64,000 nucleotides of DNA. It comes from a virus. Shown piece by piece: positions 32,001 to 40,507 of the stretch. How positions within the stretch are numbered: position 1 is the first letter of the stretch; each line of letters starts with the position of its first letter. A model generated the notes under the pieces. The model ran no database searches, had not been told where the DNA came from, and saw only the letters and a program-made list of their open reading frames with translations. The position numbers and the translations under genes were made by a program. The stretch spans positions 1 to 64,000 of the IMG/VR virus record IMGVR_UViG_3300009509_000004; one strand, given 5' to 3'.

Positions 32001-34017
32001 GGCCTGTTGACCACGCGCCCGTTGGCGTGGCAGCGACAGTCGTGATGTCGTGCTCGATGTATGCGCTGTGAAGCCTGTCTGACGCATCCAGCGTCCTGTC
32101 CTTCCAATTGTCCACCATCAACGTTGAGTCAGTCCCATAGGTTGAGTGGAACGTGCCATCAGACCCAAAACGCGCCAATTGCGATACATGAAGCTCTGCC
32201 CACCTTTGGGTTGGGCTTCCAAGATCCTGCACGTTGTCAAATTGCGGCAGGAAGTCGCCTGTGAAGTTGAGGTTGTACACATAGACGTTTGCCCAACGTC
32301 TGCTGTTTGACCCGATGTCATATGTGTTGTCTGCCGTAGGCACGATGTCACTGCTGACACCATATCCGGCAACGTTGGACAACTCCAGCGTCCTTGTGAA
32401 CACCTTGTTGATGCGATATGCTGCGCTGCCGATGTTCCTGGTGACATCGCTGTCTGGGATCATGTTCGACCCCAGCCCCTCGCCTGGGGAAACACCCAAG
32501 CTGATTTCATCAATGTAGGCTGTGCGATTGACCCAAAGATCGCGCCACTCAAACCCACTTGCGCCCAAATCCCAAGTGTTGTTGGCCCTGGGTGTGAGGT
32601 GGGAATTTGTGGTCATGCGCGTGTTGGTTCTGTCTGACGCAAGCCAATATCGGTTTGTGCTGAAATCCCCTGCTGCCGCAAGGTTTTCTTCCAAGCGCCA
32701 ATCGCCCGTGTCATTGATGGTGCGCCAGCGCCCGCCCGCCGTGTAGGCAACGCCTGTCTCGGTCATGCGTATTTCAGGCGCACCCCATTCCAGATCAACT
32801 CTGTTCTCAAACAGCGACTCGCCGTTGACAGCAAGCCTATGGCTGCCTGAATGTGTTCTGTTGATGCCAATGCGCCCTGTGACGCCATCGATGTACAGGA
32901 AGTTGGCCGTGCCAGCGTTGTCGGTTTGCCGCCACGTCCCTTTGATCAGGTGGCTGTCCGTGCCTACATCATCGCCAGCCGTCAGGTTGTCCGTGATGGT
33001 CTCACTCGCGTTGACCTGGACATAATCCTGTTGCGTTGTGGTGCCCAGAACTTCCAGGTCACCGCCAATGTATGTGTCGCCATCCTCATCGATCCAGAAT
33101 TTGATGTTGCCGCCCGTATCACGGACAATGATCTGCTTCTCTTCATCCTCGCCGATGATGGGCTTGACATCGATCTTCAACCTGCCGTTGCTGGCCACTC
33201 TCGTGATGTGGTTGAGCTTGGACAATGATGCGGTGACGATCTCTTGGTCATAGTGATCGAAGCTCGATGGCGGGTTGCCCGCGCCTGCTCCGGTGATGAT
33301 GCCCAGGAAACAATGCTCAGGTGACAGGCGCAAGTCGGTGTTGCGCTTGACCGATGGGCCAAGCAACATGACTGTGTAGTCACTCGCTGTGGTGGACACG
33401 GTTTCTTGCCCAAATTGGGCTGCAGTCTCAATTCGGTTTTGGCCTCCAGACCAGACCACTGTGCAGACTTCAATGGCAACGCCCTCGGTGGTTGCATTCT
33501 TGCCTGCTGTGTTCTTGTACACCAAGACCTTGCGCCCTGCATTGCTGACGCCTGCCTCGGTGACGCTGTCAACGACAAATCTCAGCGTGGCACCAAGATC
33601 GGTGACGCTGTCTGGCTCGCCCTTTTCGCCAATTTCCTCTTGCCACGTCTTGTATTCTGGCCATCCGGTGCGCGGGTTGATGGCGATGCCAACAGGCCTC
33701 ACATTGTGCTTGAGCGCAACGTAATATGGGACGCTGACCACGTTCTCAAATTGCAACCCACTGTTTTCAGCCGCGTTGTCGATGTCCATGATGTGGCCAT
33801 CGCCGTCTGATGACAACGATGTGCCTGTGATCTGGAACTTGTCAGCCCCGTCAGCCGCCAATGTCAGCTGGGTGCCGTGGACGCATCCCACATCCCACAC
33901 ACGCTCAGACTGCTCGCGCACGGATTCACGGATGTAATCCAAGAGCGTGTCTTTGAAATCTTGATACCCAAGCAGCTTCTTGGGTGTGATGCTGGTGTAT
34001 TCAGCGCCTGTTGACAT
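29080..34017 (-). CDS. Giant repeat-containing tail fibre protein
   Basis: A 1645-residue protein. The first 230 residues are non-repetitive and probably join the baseplate ('DFKDTLLDYIRESVREQSER'). The centre (about residues 470-1450) has around 14 copies of a unit beginning 'P..dNtYDLGs..y.WRdlYv.gta.id.lsls..aGeG'. In between lie larger inserts with 'GVGLGIYHAP' and 'GVGIDISQP' blocks. The unit resembles repeats in phage tail fibres and spikes, where each builds a beta strand or hairpin in a trimeric shaft. The last 150 residues lack the repeat and may be the receptor tip. It is expected to bind the host surface. No intramolecular chaperone or endosialidase-type domain was recognised. Confidence 0.88.
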   Translation of the reverse strand: MSTGAEYTSITPKKLLGYQDFKDTLLDYIRESVREQSERVWDVGCVHGTQLTLAADGADKFQITGTSLSSDGDGHIMDIDNAAENSGLQFENVVSVPYYVALKHNVRPVGIAINPRTGWPEYKTWQEEIGEKGEPDSVTDLGATLRFVVDSVTEAGVSNAGRKVLVYKNTAGKNATTEGVAIEVCTVVWSGGQNRIETAAQFGQETVSTTASDYTVMLLGPSVKRNTDLRLSPEHCFLGIITGAGAGNPPSSFDHYDQEIVTASLSKLNHITRVASNGRLKIDVKPIIGEDEEKQIIVRDTGGNIKFWIDEDGDTYIGGDLEVLGTTTQQDYVQVNASETITDNLTAGDDVGTDSHLIKGTWRQTDNAGTANFLYIDGVTGRIGINRTHSGSHRLAVNGESLFENRVDLEWGAPEIRMTETGVAYTAGGRWRTINDTGDWRLEENLAAAGDFSTNRYWLASDRTNTRMTTNSHLTPRANNTWDLGASGFEWRDLWVNRTAYIDEISLGVSPGEGLGSNMIPDSDVTRNIGSAAYRINKVFTRTLELSNVAGYGVSSDIVPTADNTYDIGSNSRRWANVYVYNLNFTGDFLPQFDNVQDLGSPTQRWAELHVSQLARFGSDGTFHSTYGTDSTLMVDNWKDRTLDASDRLHSAYIEHDITTVAATPTGAWSTGLMVKAHSTHSANTHPWMAGIYSHTTHEGLGAVDWNDSIAVNVPGCIGGGTLSTGVGLGIYHAPATVGTYTKSYGIYIDPVDRGVQNWALYTLGGDHELGGLVKPHTDNAHDFGQALYRWKKLYMSDGVMIGNVTSPINPFHVGDPIGSRNNWNYVYTNMADGTWDVATNFISRVDSLNGTHAAGSGVWNTYFGTEVAIAQNNSAGGWYATAHMDAKLTGTGSVDWIDSLSVRVAGTHGGGTLNSGVGIDISQPLAITGTLTNAYGLYIGSQTRAVNNWAIRTAAGIVEFGDVVRPSADGTIDLGQAAREWRDLYLDGTAYIDTLSLSSAAGEGTEHLVPRLNNTYNLGSAAYRWSYLYADDIQGYYFRPWSTTDGYGVTAHWKPTTTNVYDLGSTGRTWRDVYASSIHFDAASSGFNNLFGGSTTGAVIFGNPSAHLEVALKNNDNNDAFGVTYSSANSGTGVNDTVAFKTGPIGTYSRSLYPLANNSFELGSSAARWSTIYGTNVNISGTSSLVNLDVTTSIDLTGGTFTMPTGAGQGFDSHLYPSANNTYDLGSLSYMWRDVYVSGWVSTTYLALQSGAGQGVSSHMNPITNNTYDLGSATYQWRNAYFDGTVTCDYLSVASGAGEGSTNHFVPGTSNAYDLGGASYQWRDLYIDGTANLDAIAGCATAAITALTGVSTAAITTLTPGTTDGQGCAGHWKPTTDDTYDLGGSAREWRDLFIDGTANIDTLALSTAAGEGVSTDIVPTSSGGALVLGNSSYEWYAYFAGLTSSSSISASSSSGYFNYVYANRLGNSGGTFVYLDNSGTTYISRGVYPTVDTNGSAQNPALGLSTNRWACGFGWGPWNNYTSYLLNRPNTTDAVGIHATVYNNTIKAKFLIVTNGTANPTFYSNYKWNTATTGHATRTGVGLFRLYLDTALSSSYTAWIAHAMYPPYIAIAYNLATTYVDIYFYNSSFTRVDTTNMKVAVIAV
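29710..32610 (-). repeat. Array of about 14 protein-level repeats in the fibre gene
   Basis: The repeat motif 'P..nN.YDLGs....Wrd.Y' recurs throughout this part of the fibre. Copies differ in DNA and protein, so the array is old or under selection. It is not a simple DNA satellite. Confidence 0.8.
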
Positions 34018-34032
34018 GGTTCACTCTCCCAT

Positions 34033-35283
34033 CTACGAATTGATGTCCACCAGCTCCGTGTCCAAAGGTAGCTGAAACATCTCAATTTCGTCTAGTTTTG
34101 CTGTGCTCCCAGCGGCATGGTACAAACCGATATTGCCTTGGCTGAGGTCAGGATCTGTTGTATTTATGATCTCATCGCCATCGAAAAACACCTTGATTCT
34201 GTTGGTCGCCCCTTCTGTGACGATCTCGACCCTGATGCCGTACCAAATCTCATCAAGGATTGGCCCTGCCGGTGACGGTGGCGTCCAACTTGCAATCGTG
34301 GATGTCGTGCCCCCGACCTTTTTGCCCAACTCGATGGCATTGATGTCAGGCCTGATGCTGGCAAAATAGTAGTTGCTGGCATCCTGCACATAGAACAAGC
34401 ACCCGCAATCAGTGCCGCTCAATTTGATGCGCCAGTAGGTGACGCAATCATGCCACTGGAATGCGTCTGTTCTTGACGTGATGACCGACTCGATCTGTGA
34501 TGTGTCCAGGAGTTGCCCCTGGCCCTCTGCCACTGTCAGATATTCTGACCCCTGAAGCGTTTGCCACTGGGACAAGTCATCATCGACCAAGAACTGATCC
34601 AAAAAGTCGATGTATGCGACCTCGACACGCTCACCGACTGGTCTCATGAATTGGACCAAATTGGCCACAAGCTCTCTGTTCAGCGAGCCATCATCCACAA
34701 TCCTCAGCGTGCTGTAATACTCCGTGAGCGTGGGTGGGCCAGGCAGCTCGATGATCCACGGATCTCTCCCCTCGTGCTGCTCTCCCAGATTGGTCTCATC
34801 AAGCACCCACCTGTAGTCAAACCAATTCCAGATGCGGCATCGTGTGCCGGTGGCGAGTCTCAGAACGTCCAAAAGCGCCTGTTCACGCCCTCGTTTCTTC
34901 CACAGCGGTATTGACGCCGCAATCAACCGCCTGAGCGCATCATTGCTGAGCGCCTCTGTGATGTAGTTGAGGTCATTGGTCCAACCAACGATGTTCTTGA
35001 GGTATTTCAAGAACTCATCAGGGCACTCTGTGATTGACCACAACTTCTTGATGTTGAAGATTGACTCCTGCGTCTGTAGCCAGATCGCCTGTGGCCCTTG
35101 CAGATAGCGCTTGACAAAGAACGCCCCTTCACGCTTGGCATCTTCTTGGCGTATCGGCTCCAGCAGGAATCTGTACATGTCCAGCGGCAACACCTCTTCA
35201 GGTGCCGGTGGCTCGATGTACCCGATCATCTGGCCTGCTGCGCCAGTTGCTATCGGGTTGCCTGCAAGATCCTGTATCGCCAT
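34033..35283 (-). CDS. gpI-like tail protein with lectin-like C-terminus
   Basis: The first 220 residues match phage tail protein I-type baseplate proteins that attach tail fibres ('PLDMYRFLLEPIRQEDAKRE', 'LWSITECPDEFLKYLKNIVG' and 'IPLWKKRGREQALLDVLRLA' are family landmarks). The C-terminal 170 residues look like a LamG/concanavalin-type beta sandwich ('DCVTYWRIKLSGTDCGCLFY', 'ASIRPDINAIELGKKVGGT', 'WYGIRVEIVTEGATNRIKVF'), a carbohydrate-binding fold. The protein would anchor the fibre and may itself touch host sugars. It is 416 residues long, versus about 180 for P2 gpI. Confidence 0.85.
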   Translation of the reverse strand: MAIQDLAGNPIATGAAGQMIGYIEPPAPEEVLPLDMYRFLLEPIRQEDAKREGAFFVKRYLQGPQAIWLQTQESIFNIKKLWSITECPDEFLKYLKNIVGWTNDLNYITEALSNDALRRLIAASIPLWKKRGREQALLDVLRLATGTRCRIWNWFDYRWVLDETNLGEQHEGRDPWIIELPGPPTLTEYYSTLRIVDDGSLNRELVANLVQFMRPVGERVEVAYIDFLDQFLVDDDLSQWQTLQGSEYLTVAEGQGQLLDTSQIESVITSRTDAFQWHDCVTYWRIKLSGTDCGCLFYVQDASNYYFASIRPDINAIELGKKVGGTTSTIASWTPPSPAGPILDEIWYGIRVEIVTEGATNRIKVFFDGDEIINTTDPDLSQGNIGLYHAAGSTAKLDEIEMFQLPLDTELVDINS

Positions 35284-35291
35284 GTCTCCAC

Positions 35292-36020
35292 CTATGGATT
35301 GAGCGTGAGCGTGTACAGCGTCCCTGGAACCTGATTTGATGTCACCAACTTGACCGTTTGCCCATCAAACTCCAACACGTCAATCACGCTCAGACCGTTG
35401 TCAAAGCTGTATTTGCTTGGATTGCGGATGTCTGCGTTGTCCTTCATGGTCTCGCTGTACACCACGTCAATCCTGTTTTCACTCACCGCAACGACCTGAC
35501 TGACTGTCGGGGCAATCCCGATGCCTGTGTAGTCGTCATAGTTGTAGCCTGGGTCCATTGGCACACCCTCTGGATCAACAGGCCCATCTGGGTTCACCTC
35601 GCCCCTGTAAGTGGCCGCGTCAGTCATCTCTGAGATGATGAGGTCCACAAACTCTGGGTGAAGCCTGTTTTCTGGCTCCACTGAATCAACAAAGATTGTG
35701 GCAGCCCCTGGCGTTTGTGGCGTCACCTGGTAGTTGTACCTGCTCAATAGCGCCGCATCCTTTTTCATCGGTCGGTCAAATGTGATGCGGATGCGCGTTG
35801 CCGTGATCGCCTCGACCAATGCGATCTTCACCAGCTGTACAACTTGCCCCAGCCCTGTCATCAATGAAGAGCATAGGCCAGGGGTGCCAAACAGGTTGTT
35901 GCCACGGGCCAGCGCTGTCAGCTCTGCCGCTGAACGTGCGCCTGGGCTGATGATGAGCGCCCCTTTGCCTTGAGGCGTGAGTTGCCCAGACGATATGCCG
36001 CCTACACTGATGAGCGCCAT
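35292..36020 (-). CDS. Tail protein with Ig-like (SbsA-type) domains
   Basis: A 242-residue protein with two copies of an Ig-like beta-sandwich start, 'ATRIRITFDRPMKKDAALLSR' (in part) and 'ENRIDVVYSETMKDNADIRN', each followed by 'Y.v' strands. This is typical of SbsA-like and big-type domains decorating tails. The start is ATG 36020. A TTG two codons earlier is less likely. Its place among baseplate genes suggests a virion surface role. Confidence 0.75.
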   Translation of the reverse strand: MALISVGGISSGQLTPQGKGALIISPGARSAAELTALARGNNLFGTPGLCSSLMTGLGQVVQLVKIALVEAITATRIRITFDRPMKKDAALLSRYNYQVTPQTPGAATIFVDSVEPENRLHPEFVDLIISEMTDAATYRGEVNPDGPVDPEGVPMDPGYNYDDYTGIGIAPTVSQVVAVSENRIDVVYSETMKDNADIRNPSKYSFDNGLSVIDVLEFDGQTVKLVTSNQVPGTLYTLTLNP

Positions 36021-36022
36021 GA

Positions 36023-36436
36023 TCAATCCAGACTGATTCTCAGCTTTCCAGCCAAGAACCTGAATGTGTCTCCATCATTCACTTGTCGCGGGGTTGGCGT
36101 GCCCGCCCCGTCATCGATCTCGCCATACAACTTCATCACACCTGAATCGTACATGGCCCAGTGGCTGATCAGCCCCCAGTTGCCGCCAGACGCCTGCGGA
36201 AATGTGATGTTGTTGAGGTTGGACTTCACGCCCCCAGATGCCGCGCCCCACTCGCCCCCGTCGTTGTTGACGGTGACTCGTGCATAGCCTGCGCCAGATG
36301 GTTCTGTGATGCCCGTCCCATCCTCGCCTGGGTTGGTCGTGGACAAAGCGATGTCCACAGACGCCCCCAGCATGGTTGCGCTGACACCCAACAGGGCATC
36401 AAGTATTGCGTTCTCAAGATTGTTTGCAAATGACAT
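36023..36436 (-). CDS. Phage tail fibre-associated protein family
   Basis: The 137-residue product begins 'MSFANNLENAILDALLG' and continues 'DIALSTTNPGEDGTGITEP' and 'GYARVTV', an arrangement widely seen in phage structural proteins annotated as tail fibre proteins. The rest is beta-rich ('GNWGLISHWAMYDSG', 'FRFLAGKLRISLD'). ATG 36436 has AGGAGG eight bases upstream. An open frame to 36514 lacks similarity and is rejected. Likely a minor tail or fibre component. Confidence 0.82.
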   Translation of the reverse strand: MSFANNLENAILDALLGVSATMLGASVDIALSTTNPGEDGTGITEPSGAGYARVTVNNDGGEWGAASGGVKSNLNNITFPQASGGNWGLISHWAMYDSGVMKLYGEIDDGAGTPTPRQVNDGDTFRFLAGKLRISLD

Positions 36437-36446
36437 GACCGACCTC

Positions 36447-38606
36447 CTATGGCTCAATAACTGTGATGCTGACCGTCCCCAACATGGGCAACTCCCTCGG
36501 CAACAAAGGCACATCTGCTGCTGGGCTGTTCAGCACAACTTTTGTGATTGTTTCTGATGTCTCAAATATCTCGTGCATGATGCGTGAGCGCGGCACCTCG
36601 CCGCCAAATTCCCATTCCCACGTCACGCCATCTTCCTTCAGCGCCTCTGGTTGGACCACCCTCTGAAGCCTGTTGATGACCGCCTCGACCTCGACAATGC
36701 CTGTCACAACAGCGTCGATGTCGATGATCTTGGGCGTGTAGTTGAGCGCTGTGACTTCCTGATTGGCAATCAGGTGCTTGTCAATCGGTGGGTGGGCATA
36801 CGGGTTGCCATTGAAGTATTCTTCAAGGGCAGCAATCTGCTCTGCGCTTGCGATGCCCGCGCCTTTGGCAACCACAACCAACTCGATGGTCTTTGGCCCA
36901 AACCCCTCTTCAAACGCCCTCGCCCTGCTGTATGGGATCGCCCCGTCCTCATCAACAAATGCGACAGCCAAATTTTCAACGTCATTTGGGCTGACTGCAA
37001 CGTCCTTGATTCTGAGGCTTGCTGGCCCCTCGATCTTGGCCTTCTCCAAGCTCTCTTCAGACGCACCCTGGGCCTCTGCCCAGCCTGTCGCCTGTCTTGG
37101 ATTCCAAACCTTGTTGATGAACGTCAGCCCAGTCTTGTCGATGGTGATCGTGTTTGCGCCCACATTGCCATCGTTGGCCGCCCCGTGGCGATAGCTGATG
37201 GCGACATTGCCCACGCCCAATGGCGGGATGCGCCCTGTCACGCCGTCGCCAAACACGACTGTAGCCCTGTCGTTTGCCCCCAGCTCGATTGTGTAGTGCT
37301 TGTCTCCAGGCAAGCTGGACAGGAAGTTGTCAACCCGCGTCCATGGTTCGCCGTCAACTGTGACCTCATCTGTGTCGTTGATGAAGTAGTCTTGTGTGGT
37401 CTGGAAGCGTTGGTTGGCCAGCCCAGTCGATGAACCCAGCGGATCGTCCGTGCGACTCCTGCCTTGCGTCGCAAGCCTGATGACATACTGCTTGCCCTCA
37501 TCCATCCTGCAATTGATGAACGTGGGAGCTGTGGGCGTGGACACAGACACAATCCTGTATCTGAGCCAAAAAGCCTCATACCCGTTGACAGCGTTTTGCT
37601 TCCAATATTGCGTCTGCGTCTGTGGAAGTGGGTATGCCACCTTGCCGTTTTGTGTGAAGTTGGTAGGCTCATCCTCTGCATCTTCCAGGATGGACCAGTT
37701 GGATCCGATGCTGTAGTCAGCCTGATCCACAGATGGCGCAGTCTGACCAAGCAGCCCCGTCGTTGCGATGTTCTTTGAACCATCCCAGACGCTGAGCACG
37801 TTCTGATATGCGGTTGTCTCGTTGAGTTGGACACGCACCTCAGTGCCTTGCCTGTTCTGCGCTCCCAAAAGGCTGGTCAGGTCAAACTCCAGCTGGCCCC
37901 CGCCGATGTCTGTGACGGTGCTTGGTGCCGTCTTGCGCCACTCGCCGTCATAGAACTCAAACACCCCAACGATGTTTGACGCTGGGGATGACAGCGCCGC
38001 TGACAGTTTGTTCCACATGACCTGTTTGTGGCCCCAGTAGATGCAGTCACCAACGGCAGGGGTTGCCCATGGCGTCCAATCATCTGCTGGCGTGGTTGGG
38101 CTGTTTGCCTTTGTTGTGAAGTCGGTGAAAGCGCCATCCTCGCAGCCATACACATAACTGAATTGGTCAGTCCTGTCGATGGTCAGCGCCTCAAGCGCCT
38201 CAAAGTACACAATGGGGTTGCTGCCTTCTTTCTTGATCGCCGATTGCGCCGCCGCGCTGATGATCGTGTATGGTGCGACAAAGACCTTGCTCAGCTCATA
38301 TACCAGATCTGCCTGTGCCGGTGACGCTGGTCTCATCTCATAGTCGATGAGCCGCAGCATGTTTCTTACAGTCTCTGCGAGTTTGGCGGTGGGCAAGGTA
38401 GACTCGTTGGCAACCAAGTCGATGAGCGTGTTGTTGACGTGTCCAACCAAAGCAAACGCCCTGAGCAGCTGGATGAATGGCTCATATGGCAGCTCTTCAG
38501 TCAACTCCGGCACATTGCGCCGCTTGTATTGGATCAGCGCCTCCAGCAACTCTGGATAGTAGAATGCGCTGAAGTCAAAATCAGGTATGGTCACCCTGGT
38601 TGCCAT
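36447..38606 (-). CDS. Baseplate J-like protein
   Basis: This 719-residue protein forms part of the baseplate wedge. The N-terminal part 'LLEALIQYKRRNVPELTEEL' and 'RLIDYEMRPASPAQADLVYEL' is typical of large baseplate J family members. The middle carries beta-rich inserts. The C-terminal third has the J-core landmarks ('FGDGVTGRIPPLGVGNVAIS', 'YRHGAANDGNVGANTI' and 'LVVVAKGAGIASAEQIAALE'). It is larger than P2 gpJ (about 300) and resembles jumbo-phage and Mu-like J. It sits beside the gp25/W, hub and gpI-like genes, as expected. Confidence 0.9.
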   Translation of the reverse strand: MATRVTIPDFDFSAFYYPELLEALIQYKRRNVPELTEELPYEPFIQLLRAFALVGHVNNTLIDLVANESTLPTAKLAETVRNMLRLIDYEMRPASPAQADLVYELSKVFVAPYTIISAAAQSAIKKEGSNPIVYFEALEALTIDRTDQFSYVYGCEDGAFTDFTTKANSPTTPADDWTPWATPAVGDCIYWGHKQVMWNKLSAALSSPASNIVGVFEFYDGEWRKTAPSTVTDIGGGQLEFDLTSLLGAQNRQGTEVRVQLNETTAYQNVLSVWDGSKNIATTGLLGQTAPSVDQADYSIGSNWSILEDAEDEPTNFTQNGKVAYPLPQTQTQYWKQNAVNGYEAFWLRYRIVSVSTPTAPTFINCRMDEGKQYVIRLATQGRSRTDDPLGSSTGLANQRFQTTQDYFINDTDEVTVDGEPWTRVDNFLSSLPGDKHYTIELGANDRATVVFGDGVTGRIPPLGVGNVAISYRHGAANDGNVGANTITIDKTGLTFINKVWNPRQATGWAEAQGASEESLEKAKIEGPASLRIKDVAVSPNDVENLAVAFVDEDGAIPYSRARAFEEGFGPKTIELVVVAKGAGIASAEQIAALEEYFNGNPYAHPPIDKHLIANQEVTALNYTPKIIDIDAVVTGIVEVEAVINRLQRVVQPEALKEDGVTWEWEFGGEVPRSRIMHEIFETSETITKVVLNSPAADVPLLPRELPMLGTVSITVIEP

Positions 38607-38616
38607 GTATCACCTC

Positions 38617-38997
38617 TCAATCGCTGCTCGTGAATGCTCGCCTGAACAGCACGTCTTCATCACTCTCCAAGTTGACATATTTGAATTCAAGCGTCAGCTC
38701 CTGCTTGTCTGCATCTTCTGTCCACTTGAGCGTTTCCTTCTTCAACTTGAAGCGCTTTTGAACTCTGAATTCATCAAAAATCCTGTACACACGTCGCAGT
38801 ATTCTAGCCCTGAGCGTGGGATCGTTCAAATCGAACACCATACCAACGTCCAAACTGATGTCCTGCTGAAATGCATTTTCGCTGTCGTCGCTGCCAAGTG
38901 ACACCTTGATGATCTTGGCGTCGTTGTCGTCGCCTTCAACAAGTGCAGCCCCGCCGTTTGGCCCCACTCCAACTGGTATTTTGAGCCCTTTTGGCAT
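38617..38997 (-). CDS. gp25/W-like baseplate wedge protein
   Basis: The 126-residue product is the size of T4 gp25 and P2 gpW. It ends in the family-typical strand arrangement ('TLEFKYVNLESDEDVLFRRA') after a helical 'ARILRRVYRIFDEFRVQKRF' region. Gp25-like proteins start sheath assembly at the baseplate. The gene directly precedes the J-like gene, the normal order. Motif support is moderate, context strong. Confidence 0.72.
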   Translation of the reverse strand: MPKGLKIPVGVGPNGGAALVEGDDNDAKIIKVSLGSDDSENAFQQDISLDVGMVFDLNDPTLRARILRRVYRIFDEFRVQKRFKLKKETLKWTEDADKQELTLEFKYVNLESDEDVLFRRAFTSSD

Positions 38998-39005
38998 GTG
39001 TCACC

Positions 39006-39494
39006 TCACAATATCGGCTGTGGCCCGATGCCAGCCGGTGGCGGTGGGAAGTTGGCGATGCCTCCCAAATGCGTCGTGTGTATCGCCGCTGCTACAGCTT
39101 GTGCTGATGCAGCAAGATCCAATTGCCCCGCCGTGTTTGCTGCGAATACAGGTGCCAGCGCCGCCGCAATACCTCCAATGCCTGGAGGTGGTACAGCCGC
39201 CACTGCCGGTGGCCAAATTGAAGCAGCCGCGCCTGCCACGACTCCCCAAGCAGCTCCGATGCCGCCTGAGATCGCCCCTGCCGCCGCTCCATCTGCTGAC
39301 ATCCCTGTCATCGCTCCTTTCATGCTGCTGACTGCTCCAGCAAACGACCCTGGCGTGGCTGGTACTGGGCCTGCAACCGACCCTTCCATGTACTTTTCCC
39401 ACGCAGCTGCAAATGCGTTGATGGCATCGATCTCCTTGTCTGTCGGTTCCATCTTCTCAAGCTCTGCAGCGAGCGTTGCTGGTAACAATGGCAT
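39006..39494 (-). CDS. Alanine/glycine/proline-rich baseplate-region protein
   Basis: A 162-residue protein of a family that I recognise from phage baseplate gene clusters: 'TDKEIDAINAFAAAWEKYM', 'GSFAGAVSSMKGAMTGMSA', 'IGAAWGVVAGAAASIWP' and 'GGIAAALAPVFAANT' are typical blocks. The function is not known. It lies between the spike and gp25/W genes. AGGAGATAC precedes ATG 39494. Its hydrophobic small-residue composition could fit a packed or membrane-interacting tail tip part. Confidence 0.75.
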   Translation of the reverse strand: MPLLPATLAAELEKMEPTDKEIDAINAFAAAWEKYMEGSVAGPVPATPGSFAGAVSSMKGAMTGMSADGAAAGAISGGIGAAWGVVAGAAASIWPPAVAAVPPPGIGGIAAALAPVFAANTAGQLDLAASAQAVAAAIHTTHLGGIANFPPPPAGIGPQPIL

Positions 39495-39505
39495 CCTTGT
39501 ATCTC

Positions 39506-40507
39506 CTATCCGTCAGGGAACACCAACTTGCTTGAAGTGATGTTGCTTTCGTATGGGTCCAACGGTTTTGTCGGTGGCCCGCTTGGCCCCATGCCTGTCG
39601 GGTGTATGTGCGTATCAAACGCGATCTTCACCTTGTTGTCAATGTACTCTTGGAGGTGTTCTGCGATTGCTGCGCTGACTGCGCCATCTCCAAGGGTTGT
39701 TGTTGCGTCTGCGTCTTTGCCGGCAACGTCCACACCAGCCCCGCCGCCTGTGTTCGCGGTAAATTGCCCATCATTGAGCTTGACGTTGTGGTCTCCATTC
39801 GCAAGGTTCACCTCCAGGCTTGGTGCCGACCCATCCATCACAACGGTGTGCTCGCCTTCTGCCAGGCTGACCTCGATCTTGGGTGTTTCAGCGTCCAACT
39901 CGATCTTGTGCTTCTGCTCATCCACCTCGATGAGCAACTTGTTGCCCTCGGTTTGAAAGTGGATTGTGTGCTTGTTGAGCAATGTGATCTTGAGACTGCC
40001 GTCAGGCTCGATCTCAAGTCTGCTGTACTTTTCTGGCTCTGGTGTCGCCCCGACCTCCAGCTGCTCTTTCATCCACGTGAGCCACATCGTGGGAGCATCT
40101 GGGGTGTCATCCATCATGAAGATGTGACCAAATGGCGTGGCAAATCCTCGCCGTTTGCCATACACCTCCAGGAAGTCTGGGTGGATTGGCCTCGCCTCTG
40201 TGTTCTCGCCCTCTGGTTCATCCACCGTGTAGTAGCGCTTGCCCCTCCAGTGGATGTCCATGTTGTCAATCGACATCTGGCCCTGCACTTCATCCTCGTC
40301 AGAGCCAACTATGACTTCCACCTCGACAGTCTCACCGACATCAGGCACATAGAACCAGCCCCAATCATGCAGCGGTTCAACCCACATCGGCAGCTCTGTC
40401 TCTTCATCGCCCAACAGCTGTGCGCATGCTACCTTGATGCGCCCTCTGTTCTCATCATCCTCGTTTGAGGTGACGGTTGCTGAATATCTTTCAGTGATCA
40501 CGCCCAT
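39506..40507 (-). CDS. Central spike / baseplate V-like protein
   Basis: The 333-residue product starts with an OB-fold ('YSATVTSNEDDENRGRIKVA', 'WVEPLHDWGWFYVPDVGETV') as in gpV and gp5. A series of short beta repeats ('KHTIHFQTEGNKLLIEVDE', 'GEHTVVMDGSAPSLEVN', 'GDHNVKLNDGQFTANTG') would wind into a triple beta-helix spike. The end carries 'FDTHIHPTGMGPSGPP', a common tail-spike ending with an HxH pair that in related spikes binds a metal at the tip. The start is ATG 40507 in a TGATG overlap with the hub gene. Confidence 0.88.
   Translation of the reverse strand: MGVITERYSATVTSNEDDENRGRIKVACAQLLGDEETELPMWVEPLHDWGWFYVPDVGETVEVEVIVGSDEDEVQGQMSIDNMDIHWRGKRYYTVDEPEGENTEARPIHPDFLEVYGKRRGFATPFGHIFMMDDTPDAPTMWLTWMKEQLEVGATPEPEKYSRLEIEPDGSLKITLLNKHTIHFQTEGNKLLIEVDEQKHKIELDAETPKIEVSLAEGEHTVVMDGSAPSLEVNLANGDHNVKLNDGQFTANTGGGAGVDVAGKDADATTTLGDGAVSAAIAEHLQEYIDNKVKIAFDTHIHPTGMGPSGPPTKPLDPYESNITSSKLVFPDG

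Noticed and set aside
29710-32610. Repeats as a CRISPR array or DNA satellite
   Set aside because: The periodicity is at protein level with variable spacing and poor DNA identity, within one continuous coding frame.
36023-36514. Longer tail protein starting at 36514
   Set aside because: The first 26 codons overlap the baseplate J gene's end and are unlike the family. ATG 36436 has AGGAGG and the conserved MSF start.
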